NCBI GenBank assembly: GCA_965140555.1
Contig: OZ223259.1
Span: 3,348,001-3,412,000 of the forward strand
Origin: UBA1351 sp965140555
GTDB taxonomy: Bacteria > Bacillota > Clostridia > Lachnospirales > Vallitaleaceae
DNA: 64,000 nucleotides
Direction: 5' to 3'
Shown here: in pieces, positions 24,734 to 36,100 of the stretch
Position numbering within the stretch: position 1 is the first letter of the stretch
How the letters are laid out: every line of letters starts with the position of its first letter
Notes under the pieces: model-generated
Seen by the model: only the letters and a program-made list of their open reading frames with translations
What the model was told of the DNA's origin: nothing
The model's database searches: none
Position numbers and translations under genes: made by a program

Positions 24734-26269
24734 ATGAACCATGAGTTAGTCATCGTATTGGACTTTGGCGGTCAGTACAATCAATTGATTGCACGTCGTG
24801 TCCGTGAAGCCAATGTTTATGCTGAAGTGTTGCACTATGACACCCCCGTTGAAGAGATTGCGAAAAAGAATCCAAAAGGTATTATTTTTACCGGCGGTCC
24901 AAGTGTTGTTTATGAAGAGGATGCGCCTAAGGTCGATCCTAAAATTTTTGAACTCGGTATCCCGATTCTCGGTATCTGTTATGGTTCCCAATTGATTGGG
25001 TACACCTTAGGTGGTAAAGTTGACCGTGCATCGAATCGTGAATACGGCAAGACAGACATGACAGTGAATACGAACCATGTCTTGTTCCAAAACGTTAACA
25101 AAGAAACCATCTCATGGATGAGTCATACGTATTTTGTCAGTGAACCTCCAAAAGGTTTTGATATTACGGCAACAACAGAGACATGCCCTGTAGCTGCTAT
25201 GGCCAATGAAGAGAAGAAAATCTATGGTGTTCAATTCCATCCGGAAGTGAATCATACACCGGAAGGTCAGAAGATGCTGGTCAACTTCTTGATTAATGTC
25301 TGTGGCTGTAGTCAAGACTGGGTTATGAGCGACTTTGCTGAGGAACAAATTACAGCACTCAGAAAGAAAATCGGAGACAAGAAGGTTCTTCTTGCGCTAT
25401 CCGGTGGTGTGGATTCTTCCGTTGCTGCTGTACTGATTCATAAAGCAGTCGGCAAACAATTAACCTGTATCTTTGTGGATCACGGTCTTCTTCGTAAGAA
25501 TGAAGGGGATGATGTAGAACGTGTCTTTGGTGAAGAATTCGACATGAACATTATCCGAGTCAACTGTGAAGACCAATTCTTAGGCAAATTAGCAGGCGTT
25601 GATGATCCTGAGACAAAGCGTAAGATTATCGGTGAAGAATTCATCCGTGTCTTTGAAGCAGAAGCTAAAAAAATCGGAACGGTTGATTTCTTAGTACAAG
25701 GAACGATCTACCCGGATGTAATCGAGAGCGGTACGAAAAACGCAGCCGTTATCAAATCCCATCACAACGTCGGTGGATTACCTGACCACGTGGACTTCAA
25801 AGAGATTATCGAACCTCTTCGTGACTTGTTCAAAGACGAAGTGCGTAACGTCGGTCGTGCTGTCGGTATTCCTGAATTCTTGGTATCACGTCAGCCATTC
25901 CCAGGTCCGGGTCTTGCTATCCGCGTCATCGGCGACATTACGAAAGATAAGCTTGATATCTTGCGTGAAGCAGATTTTATCTTCCGTGAAGAAGTGAAAA
26001 AAGCCGGCATTGCAGACGGTCTTGGTCAATACTTCGCTGTATTGACAAACTTGAAGTCTGTTGGTGTTATGGGTGATGAGAGAACCTATGACTACACAGT
26101 CGCTCTTCGTTCTGTAGATACTAGTGACTTTATGACAGCCGATTGGTCTAGGATTCCTCATGAGATTTTGGCAAGAGTATCCAATCGTATTGTTAATGAA
26201 GTAGATCATGTGAATCGGATCTGCTATGATATAACGAGTAAGCCACCAGCAACGATTGAGTGGGAATAA
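24734..26269 (+). CDS. guaA: GMP synthase (glutamine-hydrolysing)
   Basis: Converts XMP to GMP using glutamine and ATP. 511 aa from ATG 24734 (TAGGAGG 7 bases upstream). Domains in order: class I glutamine amidotransferase with catalytic Cys in GICYGSQLIGYTLGG and His in VQFHPEVNHTPEG; ATP pyrophosphatase with the P-loop ALSGGVDSSVAAVLI; and the C-terminal dimerisation domain ending SKPPATIEWE. The 3' end of guaA is a known integration site for genomic islands, and an integrase fragment lies 212 bases downstream on the opposite strand. Confidence 0.98.
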   Translation: MNHELVIVLDFGGQYNQLIARRVREANVYAEVLHYDTPVEEIAKKNPKGIIFTGGPSVVYEEDAPKVDPKIFELGIPILGICYGSQLIGYTLGGKVDRASNREYGKTDMTVNTNHVLFQNVNKETISWMSHTYFVSEPPKGFDITATTETCPVAAMANEEKKIYGVQFHPEVNHTPEGQKMLVNFLINVCGCSQDWVMSDFAEEQITALRKKIGDKKVLLALSGGVDSSVAAVLIHKAVGKQLTCIFVDHGLLRKNEGDDVERVFGEEFDMNIIRVNCEDQFLGKLAGVDDPETKRKIIGEEFIRVFEAEAKKIGTVDFLVQGTIYPDVIESGTKNAAVIKSHHNVGGLPDHVDFKEIIEPLRDLFKDEVRNVGRAVGIPEFLVSRQPFPGPGLAIRVIGDITKDKLDILREADFIFREEVKKAGIADGLGQYFAVLTNLKSVGVMGDERTYDYTVALRSVDTSDFMTADWSRIPHEILARVSNRIVNEVDHVNRICYDITSKPPATIEWE

Positions 26270-26308
26270 TCGCGATTACAATGAGAACTGCATAAAGATA
26301 AATGAAAG

Positions 26309-26345
26309 ACCGTTCGTCAAGCTTGCTTGTAAGAGCGGTTTTTTG
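26309..26345 (+). terminator. Terminator after guaA
   Basis: ACCGTTC pairs with GAGCGGT, with an inner CAAGC/GCTTG stem, followed by a run of T. Confidence 0.75.
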
Positions 26346-26480
26346 TTTGTCTTTATATAGGGCGAAGCCTGCGTAGTGGATGTGAGCAGAGCGAGCATAC
26401 ACGGGCAGGTCGGGAAGGAGTCTTGATTTTTGAAGAGTTTGTAGGGTTTATGTTTTGCTTACCGTACTAAAAACGTACTA

Positions 26481-26693
26481 TTATTTATTATACGATGTGT
26501 CATCAGTGTCAATATTATCATTTATGCTATCTAATTTGTCAGCTACTTCACCATGTTTGTTAGGGTAAAGATGTGAATATGTTTGTAATGTTGTTTCAAT
26601 GTTTTCGTGTCCAAGTCTTTCACTGATCAGTAAAGGTGAAAATCCCATTTCAATCAAAAGTGACGCATGGGAATGCCTTAGATCATGAATCCT
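26481..26693 (-). pseudogene. C-terminal fragment of a tyrosine site-specific integrase
   Basis: The last 70 codons of a Tn916/phage-type integrase: IHDLRHSHASLLIEMG carries the catalytic Arg and His, ERLGHENIETTLQTYSHLYP carries the second His and the nucleophile Tyr, and the tail ends DTDDTSYNK. An in-frame stop (plus strand 26694-26696) immediately precedes it, and nothing of the N-terminal or core domain follows upstream. It faces guaA, as integrases of guaA-inserted islands do, so it is probably what remains of the island's integration gene. Confidence 0.8.
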
Positions 26694-26787
26694 TTACTGT
26701 AACTTGCCATGTGTTGGACCTCCATCCGTGTCATCTCCTGACACTATACTATTTTTTCAACTACATGACAACTAGTCTAACACCTAG

Positions 26788-27419
26788 GGATATTGGCTTC
26801 AGATTTTTGAAGAGATCAAGAAATGTGGTGTCGAAGACATCATAGTCATCTCACTTGACGGATTAACGGGACTTGAAGTAGCCATTTATGTCGTGTATCC
26901 AAAAGTAATCCTGCAGCGCTGTATTGTCTATTTGATGAGAAATGCAACAAGATATATCCCTCGTAAGGAATGGGCTACTTTTGCTAAAGATATAAAAAAT
27001 GTATACAAAGCGGTTAGCCTTGATGAATCCTGAAGCCTATTCGATGGTTTTAAAGAAAAATGAGGCAAATATACATCAGCTGTAGCACTATGGGAGAGAA
27101 ACTGGACTTCAGTCGAAAACCTATTCACGTACCCAAATGATATACGAAAAATCATGTATACAACCAAGACAATTGAAAGCTTTCACAATCAGCTTCGAAA
27201 GGTAACCAATCGAAAAGGAGCCTTTCCAAATGAACAGGCATTGTTTAAGTAAGAACTATGGAAGTGACAGCAAAATGGCATAGACCAGTTCAAAATTGGG
27301 CTAAAGTATTAAATCAAATGGTATCGATTTTCGAGAATAGAATTACAAACCACATTCGATACAAGGAAACAACTTTACAAAGATTCCTTAACAAGCCCGT
27401 GAAGAAGTCAAAAAAATAA
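26788..27419 (+). pseudogene. IS256-family transposase remnant
   Basis: The C-terminal half of a mutator-type transposase, 50-60 percent similar by eye to the intact copy at 48332: YWLQIFEEIKKCGVEDIIVI, SLDGLTGLEVAIYVVYPKV, QRCIVYLMRNATRYI, IRKIMYTTKTIESFHNQLRK. It contains two in-frame TGA codons (the second at a position where the intact relative has Trp) and a frameshift near 27250. The N-terminal half with the first catalytic Asp is missing. Not functional. Confidence 0.85.
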
Positions 27420-27658
27420 TACTTATCGGACTAAATCAAAAGACATGACTGAGGGCAATTAAATTATAAGCTGATTAAACAAGAAAATATGATATATGTA
27501 AACTATGTTAAAAGAAAATAATAGTGCTATGAATAATATGCAGAATTATCAATTTAGTGTATAATATATGATTGATGCTGGAGTTAAGTTAAAAGAAATT
27601 AATATTGTGTATAAAGATAAAACTTTAAAGGTAGATAAAAGAGCAAGGAGGAGAGCAG

Positions 27659-30600
27659 ATGAAAATTTTACATATTTCGGACATACATTACGATCATAAA
27701 AGAGAAGACTTATTTAATAAAGTATTTGATGAACTTTATCGAACAGTAAATAGCTTAGATGAAAAAATTGATTTAATTGTTTTTTCAGGAGATTTAGTTA
27801 ATCAATATGGATCAGGCGAATTTAATGAGGAAATGAATAAGGCAAGTAGATATATTTATGACTTTTGTAAAAAAACAAGAATTTCTATAGACAATTTTGT
27901 AATGTGTATTGGAAATCATGAAGTTAACAAAAAGTTATTTACTATGGAGACACATAACGGATTAAAAGCGAAATATCATAGTCAAATAGGTGATATAAGC
28001 CGTAGTATAACCGAGTGCTTTTATGAATATGAACATAATAATATTATTAGCGATGTATTCAAGCCCGTAGAGCAGTATCTAGATTATGTGAAATCAACCT
28101 TTGATAGTAAAAATATAACATATTATTCACCCTTAGTAACAATATATAAATATAGGATTGATGGTAAAAGAGTTGGTGTTGCATCTTTTAATAATGTTTG
28201 GTCTTGTGGGCTATTTGATCGAGATCCTTTGTATGGAAACCTAGTATTTGGTATAGATCAAATTCGAAAAGCTTTAGAACAGATGAATGATTGTTATTTT
28301 AAGATAGGTAACGCACATTCTTCAATAAATCATATACATGAAGTGGAAAGAAGCAAAGTGGAAGATATGATTATTTCGAAATTCGACATGTTTATGACAG
28401 GGCATACACATTATAATGACACTCTTTTGCAAAGTAAATCTGAAGGTGCAAAATTTGTGGAATGTTTATTTACATCGAGTCCTTCATTTAATGTAGAAAA
28501 TTATTATGACGATTCAAATAAGTATATAGTTGGATTTAACATTATTGATATTGATGAATTCAGGGATGTAAAAATTGTCCACAAAATACTTAAGAATAGA
28601 GATGGTTCATTTATTAATGATACAAGTATAACTGAAACAGGTGAATCATATTATGATATAGATAGAGATAAACAGAATGGAACTTTAAAAATTCGTGATG
28701 TATTCCATATGAAAAAAAGAAAATTTAATGATACATTGATTTCATCTGTTATAGACCCAGATGTTCCATCTAGTATTGATAGTATTTTTGCAGAACCGAC
28801 TTTGATTCTTGAATCTACAGATGGATATGAAGACAAACGAATTGTAAATACAAAAAGAATTTCACTAACAGATTATCTATTTACTAATGATGAATGTGCA
28901 ATATTTGGAACACAAGAATCAGGAAAAAGCACAATACTCTACAAGATTTATTCGGATATATTATCAAACTCTTTAGAAACATCAGTATATCCGTTGTACG
29001 TAAATATCAATGGGAATAAGGGAAAACATGATTTTAATAAACTAATGAGCATGGAGTTCGATAATATCAAGATGAAAAACTTGCTTAGTTTTTTATCAAA
29101 TAAGGAAATTGTATTACTAATTGATAATTTAGATTATAATGACGACAATATTATTAATGGGATTAATGAGTTTAGAGAGAATAATAATGTGGTTAAAATA
29201 ATATTTACAGCTTCATTGATGCTTTCGGGAGAGATTCCTTTGAGCTATTTTCGAAGTAAAGTGTTTGAGTATTGTGCAGTTTCTATAAAACCAATGACAA
29301 TAGAAAATATCGAAGCATATTCCAATAAATGGGGGAATGTGTTTGATACAAAAGATGAGTCAATTAATAAAATTATCAATTTTGCAAAGGAGAAACATAT
29401 TCCAACATATCCTATTTACTTGAGTATGTTACTGTGGTTAAGTGAAACTAAAAAAAATATGGATACTTTTAGTAACGCCTTGTTAATACAAAACTTTACA
29501 GAAAAGTTGTTGCAAAAACACAACCATGCGCAGAATATATATGAACAATTTAGTTATCTTGATTATGTGGAATTGCTCGTTAATATTGCTGAATACTTTG
29601 AAGAAAATGAATTTGTTAGTATCACTGAAACAGCCCTACATAATAGAGTAGCTACATTTTTAATGGATAATAATCTAGATAAATCGTTTAATGAACCAGA
29701 AATAACGGATTACTTGCTCAAATCAGGTGTTTTTACTTTGTATTGTGAAAATTCGATTTGTTTTAGATATGATTGTATCTACAACTACTTTCTTGCACAA
29801 GGATTAATGGAAGATGACGAAAAACTTGAAGAATTATTAAGCTCTGATAAGTTATTTAAGTATGTAGATGTTCTGGATATATATACAACCTTAAAAAAGA
29901 ATACAACTAAAGTTGATGACAAATTAGTAGAACTTTTATTGGAAGAATTGACTTATGTACAAAATGAAATTGGTCTCGACTTGAAGTCGATAGATAAATT
30001 TTATCATAGAGAATTTGCTATTTCACCACTGTTTAACACGGAAGGATTTGAAGAAGAGCAAAAGAAGGTTGTTAAAGAGAATGAAAAAAATATCACAAAT
30101 AAACAATTAATTGAAGTTGAATCATACCAAAAAGAATCGCTTGAGCAAAAACATACTGAGATAAGTAGGTTTGAAAAGTTGGAAAGAATAATTATTCTAG
30201 TTTCTAATATTATTCGGAATTCTAACTCATTTCGAAGAAGAGAAGATATTGTAGAACAATTGGACAATGTATTTTCAGCAGCCGTCTATTTTATGTTCAT
30301 TTATAACAGAAGTAATATTCTTCAATTATTAGAAAATAATTTAGAAGGTGAAGAAGATTCGAGATTGCCATTTATTATAATGTCAATACTCTTTTCACCA
30401 GCTGTAATGCAAATGTTTATTCAAAATAACATGGGGTCTGTAAAAATAAAAGGTATTTTAACAGATTACTACGGGAATCATCCAGATATGGAAAGTAGAA
30501 CGAAAGAATTTCTATTATGGTTTATGATGTTAGAAAATGACTGTATTGCAGCTAATGATTTTAAAGAATTCATAAAAAATGAGAATGAACATTTTATTAT

Positions 30601-30787
30601 TGATAATATATACATGAGATTAACATCTATGTATTTCTTTGACGATGAAAGAGAAAAAGAATTCTTGGATTATATATCACATTTGAAGAAGAAGAACAGG
30701 AATTGGAAAGGTAAAGAAGCTCTGGTTAAGGAGTTAGAGATGTTAAAAGGTAAAAAGCAAAGGATGAAGTTGGAGACAGATAAGTAA
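27659..30787 (+). CDS. Metallophosphoesterase fused to a STAND-like NTPase, candidate defence protein
   Basis: 1042 aa, no recognised named family. Residues 1-~290 are a calcineurin-like phosphoesterase with all main metal motifs: ISDIHYD (Asp8, His10), FSGDLVNQ (Asp45), CIGNHEV (Asn86, His87) and MTGHTHYND (His249, His251). Residues about 400-600 are a P-loop domain: Walker A GTQESGKST (Lys423), Walker B EIVLLIDNLD (Asp489), and a following KPMTIENIEAYSNKW reminiscent of NACHT/STAND proteins. Residues 600-1042 are mostly helical with a charged coiled stretch near 790-850, a possible sensor. No signal peptide or membrane helix. AAGGAGG is 6 bases upstream. AT-rich codon use and flanking IS remnants mark it as acquired. 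The nuclease/phosphatase-plus-NTPase layout suggests a single-gene anti-phage system, an inference. Confidence 0.75.
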   Translation: MKILHISDIHYDHKREDLFNKVFDELYRTVNSLDEKIDLIVFSGDLVNQYGSGEFNEEMNKASRYIYDFCKKTRISIDNFVMCIGNHEVNKKLFTMETHNGLKAKYHSQIGDISRSITECFYEYEHNNIISDVFKPVEQYLDYVKSTFDSKNITYYSPLVTIYKYRIDGKRVGVASFNNVWSCGLFDRDPLYGNLVFGIDQIRKALEQMNDCYFKIGNAHSSINHIHEVERSKVEDMIISKFDMFMTGHTHYNDTLLQSKSEGAKFVECLFTSSPSFNVENYYDDSNKYIVGFNIIDIDEFRDVKIVHKILKNRDGSFINDTSITETGESYYDIDRDKQNGTLKIRDVFHMKKRKFNDTLISSVIDPDVPSSIDSIFAEPTLILESTDGYEDKRIVNTKRISLTDYLFTNDECAIFGTQESGKSTILYKIYSDILSNSLETSVYPLYVNINGNKGKHDFNKLMSMEFDNIKMKNLLSFLSNKEIVLLIDNLDYNDDNIINGINEFRENNNVVKIIFTASLMLSGEIPLSYFRSKVFEYCAVSIKPMTIENIEAYSNKWGNVFDTKDESINKIINFAKEKHIPTYPIYLSMLLWLSETKKNMDTFSNALLIQNFTEKLLQKHNHAQNIYEQFSYLDYVELLVNIAEYFEENEFVSITETALHNRVATFLMDNNLDKSFNEPEITDYLLKSGVFTLYCENSICFRYDCIYNYFLAQGLMEDDEKLEELLSSDKLFKYVDVLDIYTTLKKNTTKVDDKLVELLLEELTYVQNEIGLDLKSIDKFYHREFAISPLFNTEGFEEEQKKVVKENEKNITNKQLIEVESYQKESLEQKHTEISRFEKLERIIILVSNIIRNSNSFRRREDIVEQLDNVFSAAVYFMFIYNRSNILQLLENNLEGEEDSRLPFIIMSILFSPAVMQMFIQNNMGSVKIKGILTDYYGNHPDMESRTKEFLLWFMMLENDCIAANDFKEFIKNENEHFIIDNIYMRLTSMYFFDDEREKEFLDYISHLKKKNRNWKGKEALVKELEMLKGKKQRMKLETDK

Positions 30788-30979
30788 GGTATTATCTAAC
30801 TTAATGTAAGTATTTATTTAAGTGAGGATATTTCATAATTCTAAACAGCTCATCGGTGGATAAAGTAGTTGAATTCAAGTCTAAAAAGGGTTAAAAGTGT
30901 CCCTAATGAGTTGAAAACAGCTTTTTCTGTGGATAAGTTGCTTTTCTTAGAAATATCTCCTTTGCTTGTTTTGACTTGC

Positions 30980-32187
30980 TTACGCAGCTTTTTTAGCTTC
31001 GTTTGCTTTATATAAACGATCTGCCAACAATGCAAGACATGAAATATCAATAAATACTGTTGCTCTCTTTCTTGTCGAAACACGCAGATTGTCTAATGCA
31101 TAATTATCTTTTAAATCTCCGAACGTTCTTTCAACAGAAGTTCGTTGATTATATAGTTTCTGGAACTTTTCAGTTCCACGAAAGGGAACGGTATTGAACC
31201 TTGGATCATCTTGGATTCTTACTTTTCCAACATAACCACTTTCAGAGGATGTACACCATGAATGGCCCATGATGCATTCACATTTCCCTGTTGCCGCCGG
31301 ACAAAGTAAGCGAATGGTTCCTTTGTCATTGCCGCCATATGTATAGGGATGATTCATTGGACAAACAAGCTGTCCATCCCAGTTAATACCTTCTGGTGGA
31401 ATTTTGTAGCTCGCCAATTTAATGAAATAACCGCTTGAGCCTTATAGTCTGAATGGATACTTTCATAAATACGTGGTACATCATAACCGGCGTCCATCAT
31501 GTAGTGTTTAGGCCTGATGGTTTCATCGTAGTCATCCATCATCTTTTGGATTAAAGGTTGTGTAATATCCATATCTGAGATGTTGGCTGGTGTAATAATA
31601 TAGCAGATGGGAAGGCCACTTTTGGTATCAACCAACGCATGCATCTTCCAACCGTATCATTTGATGAAGTTTCCATTCGTGTCAAGCTTACCTCCCCAGT
31701 GAGGGTGTTCCGGATTATTTTCAGGAATTTTCTTTTTGGGGATAGCATGTTCGTATGCATCAATCTTTGAGGCATCGATAGCAACATGATCAAGTCCAAT
31801 GAGACCAAGATCTCGAGCTTTTGAAAGCATACGACGATAAGTTCTTTCAAGAATGTTAGTTTCCGAAAGATCGGTAATAAATCTGGAAAAAGTTGATTCA
31901 CTTGGATTGTCAGTATACTCGAAGCCACAGGTTCTTTTGAAAACAGGGTCATCTTTAATTCTACTTACAAGAGCCTTGATTTCCGGTAGTTGTTGCACTT
32001 GCATCCCTATAAGGCTGCGAAGCAAATGTTCTTTTTCGTAACCCTTTGGACCTCGTTTATGAGGATTATATGGGTAATACTGATGTAAAAGAGTAAAATC
32101 CATGAAGCTAAGAATAGCTTCCAGATGATTTAATGGGCGAATTTCCATATAATCATCTAATGTAAACAATGAATGTTGTCGATACAT
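30980..32187 (-). pseudogene. IS1182-family transposase, broken
   Basis: Nearly full-length DDE transposase. N-terminal part (QHSLFTLDDYMEIRPLNHLEAI split by family-typical YRQHSLF, DPVFKRTCGFEYTDNPSEST, IDASKIDAYE) is followed by an in-frame TGA at 31654-31656, then continues YGWKMHALVDTKSGLPICY and HYMMDAGYD. A frameshift near 31400 separates the C-terminal part (PPEGINWDGQLVCPMNHPY, RTSVERTFGDLKDNYALDNLR). Two lesions make it inactive. It lies between the metallophosphoesterase gene and the chimeric IS1380/integrase fragment. Confidence 0.88.
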
Positions 32188-32293
32188 ATTCGGCAGTTTC
32201 CTCCGTTTCGGTGTGGATATTTTTCGCAGAATATATATCGGATCGGGGTAAGCTGCTTTTTATATGTTCAGCAAATCCTTTTATATCAACGTT

Positions 32294-32596
32294 CTAGAAA
32301 TATGAAATTGTCTCAATTAACAAAGATGAGTGAGAGTGACGAAGATCATGAATTCTTATCTTTTTAACGTTTGCATTTTTACAGCCTCTATTCATTTCGT
32401 GATAGAGATAATGTTTTGTAACTGTAAAAAGTCGCTCTTCATTATGATAGTCATATAAATGTGATGTATATTCTTGTATTAGATTGCAAATAAAATTCGG
32501 CAAAGTGATAATACGCATAGATTTTTTCGTTTTAGGGGTTAGAATTAAATCTTGACCACTTTCACGAGCATAATTTTTGTTGATTGATAAGGTTCG
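32294..32596 (-). pseudogene. Middle fragment of a second tyrosine integrase
   Basis: Encodes GQDLILTPKTKKSMRIITLP and VKKIRIHDLRHSHSSLLIE, the catalytic core up to the first Arg/His box, then runs out into ETISYF and a stop. The C-terminal half with the nucleophile Tyr is absent. It is fused in frame to an IS1380 transposase N-terminus (32597 onward). It is not simply the missing part of the fragment at 26481-26693, because both encode the HDLRHSH box with many silent differences. Confidence 0.75.
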
Positions 32597-33047
32597 ATTA
32601 TCAAAGGGTGTCACATCGATATCAACAGGAACATAACCATTGGGTAATGGACTGGGTTTGATACAATAGTTTTGAAATATGGCAACATTTGCTTGTAAGA
32701 CTTGTTTCCTAAGAGAGGACCCGAGGGTGTTCATTCTTTGACGAAGTGTTTCAGCAGATGGTATTTCTCGAGTAATACCAAGGGCGAATTTATAATATAC
32801 GGGATTATCAAATATTTCTCGGATGGCATCGTATTCCGTCTTTCCTTGGCAGAGAAGACCGATATAAGTGAGAAGGATGTCTACGTTCTTAATTTGAGGT
32901 TGTGATCGTTTATCCGTAATAGACATTCGGTTGCATCGTTTTATAAGATCGCTTTTCCCCTAACATGGAACCAACAAGGGAAAGTCCACTTGGAGTGATA
33001 AGACGTTCATTTGAGAATTCGACGATTAGTTTTTCATGACTGTTCAC
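32597..33047 (-). pseudogene. N-terminal fragment of an IS1380-family transposase
   Basis: From a GTG near 33047 the frame reads NSHEKLIVEFSNERLITPSG, then a one-base frameshift around 32950 leads into RMSITDKRSQPQIKNVDILL, YIGLLCQGKTEYDAIREIF and GYVPVDIDVTPFDN, the conserved opening of IS1380 transposases including the first catalytic Asp region. It stops being IS1380-like at about 32597 and continues as an integrase. Inactive. Confidence 0.8.
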
Positions 33048-33107
33048 CATATATTTTATATGTTTTAATTGTACTAGATATAGTGTCTTAATGAAATTTT
33101 CAAGCTA

Positions 33108-33136
33108 TTGCAGAGACGCAGAATTCTTGTTATAAT
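33108..33136 (+). promoter_or_regulatory. Promoter of the large surface-protein gene
   Basis: TTGCAG (33108-33113), 17 bases, TATAAT (33131-33136), 27 bases before the start codon. Confidence 0.6.
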
Positions 33137-33163
33137 TCAAGAAAAAGATCGAAGGGAGAAAAA

Positions 33164-36100
33164 ATGAAAAAAAGAATAGCTATTGTTTTATGTATTACAT
33201 TAATTTTTACAAATATAGCGGCATATGCAGCAGAAACATCCAAATTTGTATTAATTCCAAATCCTCTTACTAATGCAGGTGCACTTACGGATGATGAAGA
33301 TTATCGATATATAATTGACATTGATTTAGAAGGTGATGGTGATAGAGATTTCATTGCATACTATGATGAGGATGGATACGATGATGAATTAGCATCTAAT
33401 AAATATGATGGCGAATATGAATTTTTTGTAAATGATGGTAATGGTGGATTCAGTAGAAGTGTTCCAAACGTTAGCTTGCCTTTAATAAATGGATCAGAAT
33501 ATCTCTGTGCTGATTTTGATAATGATGGTGATGAAGATATATTTGCACCTGGAAGCTATTTTAAAAATGATGGTGACGGAAATTTCACATCAGCAACCAA
33601 TCCATTAATATCAGCTGGTTCGTTGACGGATGCGGTAAGCCATCGATATATAATTGACATTGATTTAGAAGGTGATGGTGATAGAGATTTCATTGCATAC
33701 TATGATGCGGATGGATACGATGATGAATTAGCAACTAATACCTATGGAGGCAACTTTATATTTTTTATAAATGATGGTAATGGTGGATTCAGTAGAAGTG
33801 TTCCAAATGTTAGCTTGCCTTTAATAAATGGATCAGAATATCTCTGTGCTGATTTTGATAATGATGGTGATGAAGATATATTTGCACCTGGAAGCTATTT
33901 TAAAAATGATGGTGACGGAAATTTCACATCAGCAACCAATCCATTAATATCAGCCGGTGCGACGACTGATGGTAGTAACAAAAGATTTATTTTAGATGGT
34001 GATCTTGATACAGATGGTGATGTGGATTTTTTATCGTATGATGGATCTGCTTATTGCTTCTTTTATAATGATGGCAGTGGTGGGTTTAGTAAAAGTGTGC
34101 CAAGTGTCAGCTTACCTTTAAAAAATGGATCAGAATATCTCTGTACTGATTTTGATAATGATGGTGATGATGACGTTTTTGCACCTACTGGCTATTTTAC
34201 TCAAGGCGGTTCAGCTGCAGGCACGGACAATAAACCACCAAAAATTACTACAACGACACCAGCAAATAATGCTACAGGTATATCGGGCGACACAAATATA
34301 GTTCTTAACTTTGATGAAAGTGTTACAACGTCTGGCGATGGAAATATTATTATTTATAAAGCTTCTGATGACTCAGTAGTTGAAACAATACCAGGAAATA
34401 GTACGAAAGTAACAGGTAGCGGATCATCAAGTATAACGATTGATCCAGAGATAACATTGGCAGATAGTACTTCTTTTTACATTCTTATTGAACCTAAAGC
34501 AGTTTTAGATATAGATGGTATGTCGATGTGGATAAAAGATAATACAACTTTAAAATTTACAACAGGTACGTCAGCTGATCCTTTAACAGGAACAGCAATA
34601 ATAGATAATTCTTCACCAACATATGGCGATATACTTACAGGTAGTATAGCAGATGGACATAATGGCACTGGTGCAGCCACTTATGTGTGGTATAGAGATA
34701 ATAGTGTAATTGATGGTGCTACTTCCGCTACATACAATGTAAAAAAAGATGATGTTGGTAAAGTTCTAAAATTTGGTGTTTCTTATGCAGACCAAACAGG
34801 TGAATTAACAACTAGTACATCAGCGGTAGAAAAAAAATCAATTACAATAAAAGATGTAACAGCAACGAACAGACAATATGATGGCACGACAGAAGTTGCG
34901 CTTAGTAATGGAGCGCTGCAAGATATAGGTAGTGATACAGTAACATTTACTCTAGGAACAGGTACAGTATCTAGTGCAAGTGTTGGTACGGATAAAGCAG
35001 TAACAACAAATATTACTTTGGGTGGTGCTGATGCAGGTGCTTACACACTTATACAACCAATAGATGTAACAGTAAGTATTGGCAAGAAGCTCCTTTCTAT
35101 AAACACTGTAACAGTAAATGATAAAGCTTATGATGGGACGACGACAGCTACCGCTAACGGTGTTACGTTCACTGGGCTAGAGAATAGTGAAATATTAGTA
35201 CTTGATACTGATTTTACAATAGATACATTAAACTTTGTCGATGCTAATGTAGAAAATAATAAGACCGTTACGGGTACTTTATCACTTAGTTCAACACCAA
35301 AAGCAGATAATTATGTCTTAAGTAGTGGTGATATATTGACAACAGGTAATATAGTAAAAGCAGACACTCTGATAGCAACAGATCCAAGTACACTTGAATT
35401 TGTTGAAGGTATAGGTGGTTCAGATACATTTGATTTGGACACTATAGGATTAAATAAAGCAGATGCAGGTACATTATCATATTCGCTTGGAACGTTGACA
35501 GATGTAGATAGTATTTTTACAACAATTCCTTCTATAAATGGTAGTGAACTTTCATTTAATATAAAGTCGAGTGCTACGGAGGGACAAACGGCAACACAAG
35601 AAATAGTAATAAGTAGTGACAAATATGATGATATAACTGTTACTATTACATTTGACATCATTAATAAAACACAAGTAACTATTTCGGGGATAACAGTATC
35701 GGATAAGGTCTACGATGGAAATGTACTTACATATTCAGGTGTACCTTCATATAGTCCGGCAGGTTATGATGGTATTGGATTAGAATATAATTGGTCAGTG
35801 CAAGGTGGAAGCAGTTTAGGGAGTGCACCAACCGATGTCGGTGATTATACGCTTACAATAAAAATACCAGATAGTAATTCACTTTATTCTGGTGAAATCA
35901 CACACAATGTTAGTATAATGAAAAAAGATATTTCTGTAGAAAGTGTATTAGTAGATAATAAAACTTATGATGCAGATACAGATGCCAATGTAACAAGTGT
36001 TACATTTACAGGATTAGCAAGTGGTGAAAGTCTTGTTCTTGATACTGACTATACAGTTAGTAGTGCAGATTTTACTAATAAGAATGCGGGAGCTGCTAAG

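Noticed and set aside
27568..27702. About 44-codon plus-strand ORF overlapping the start of the metallophosphoesterase gene
   Set aside because: Its ATG is 3 bases after a TATAAT-like box with no ribosome binding site, and the downstream gene has a strong site of its own.
26481..32596. The two integrase fragments as halves of one gene split by insertion
   Set aside because: Both contain the IHDLRHSH box with many third-position differences, so they come from two different integrases.
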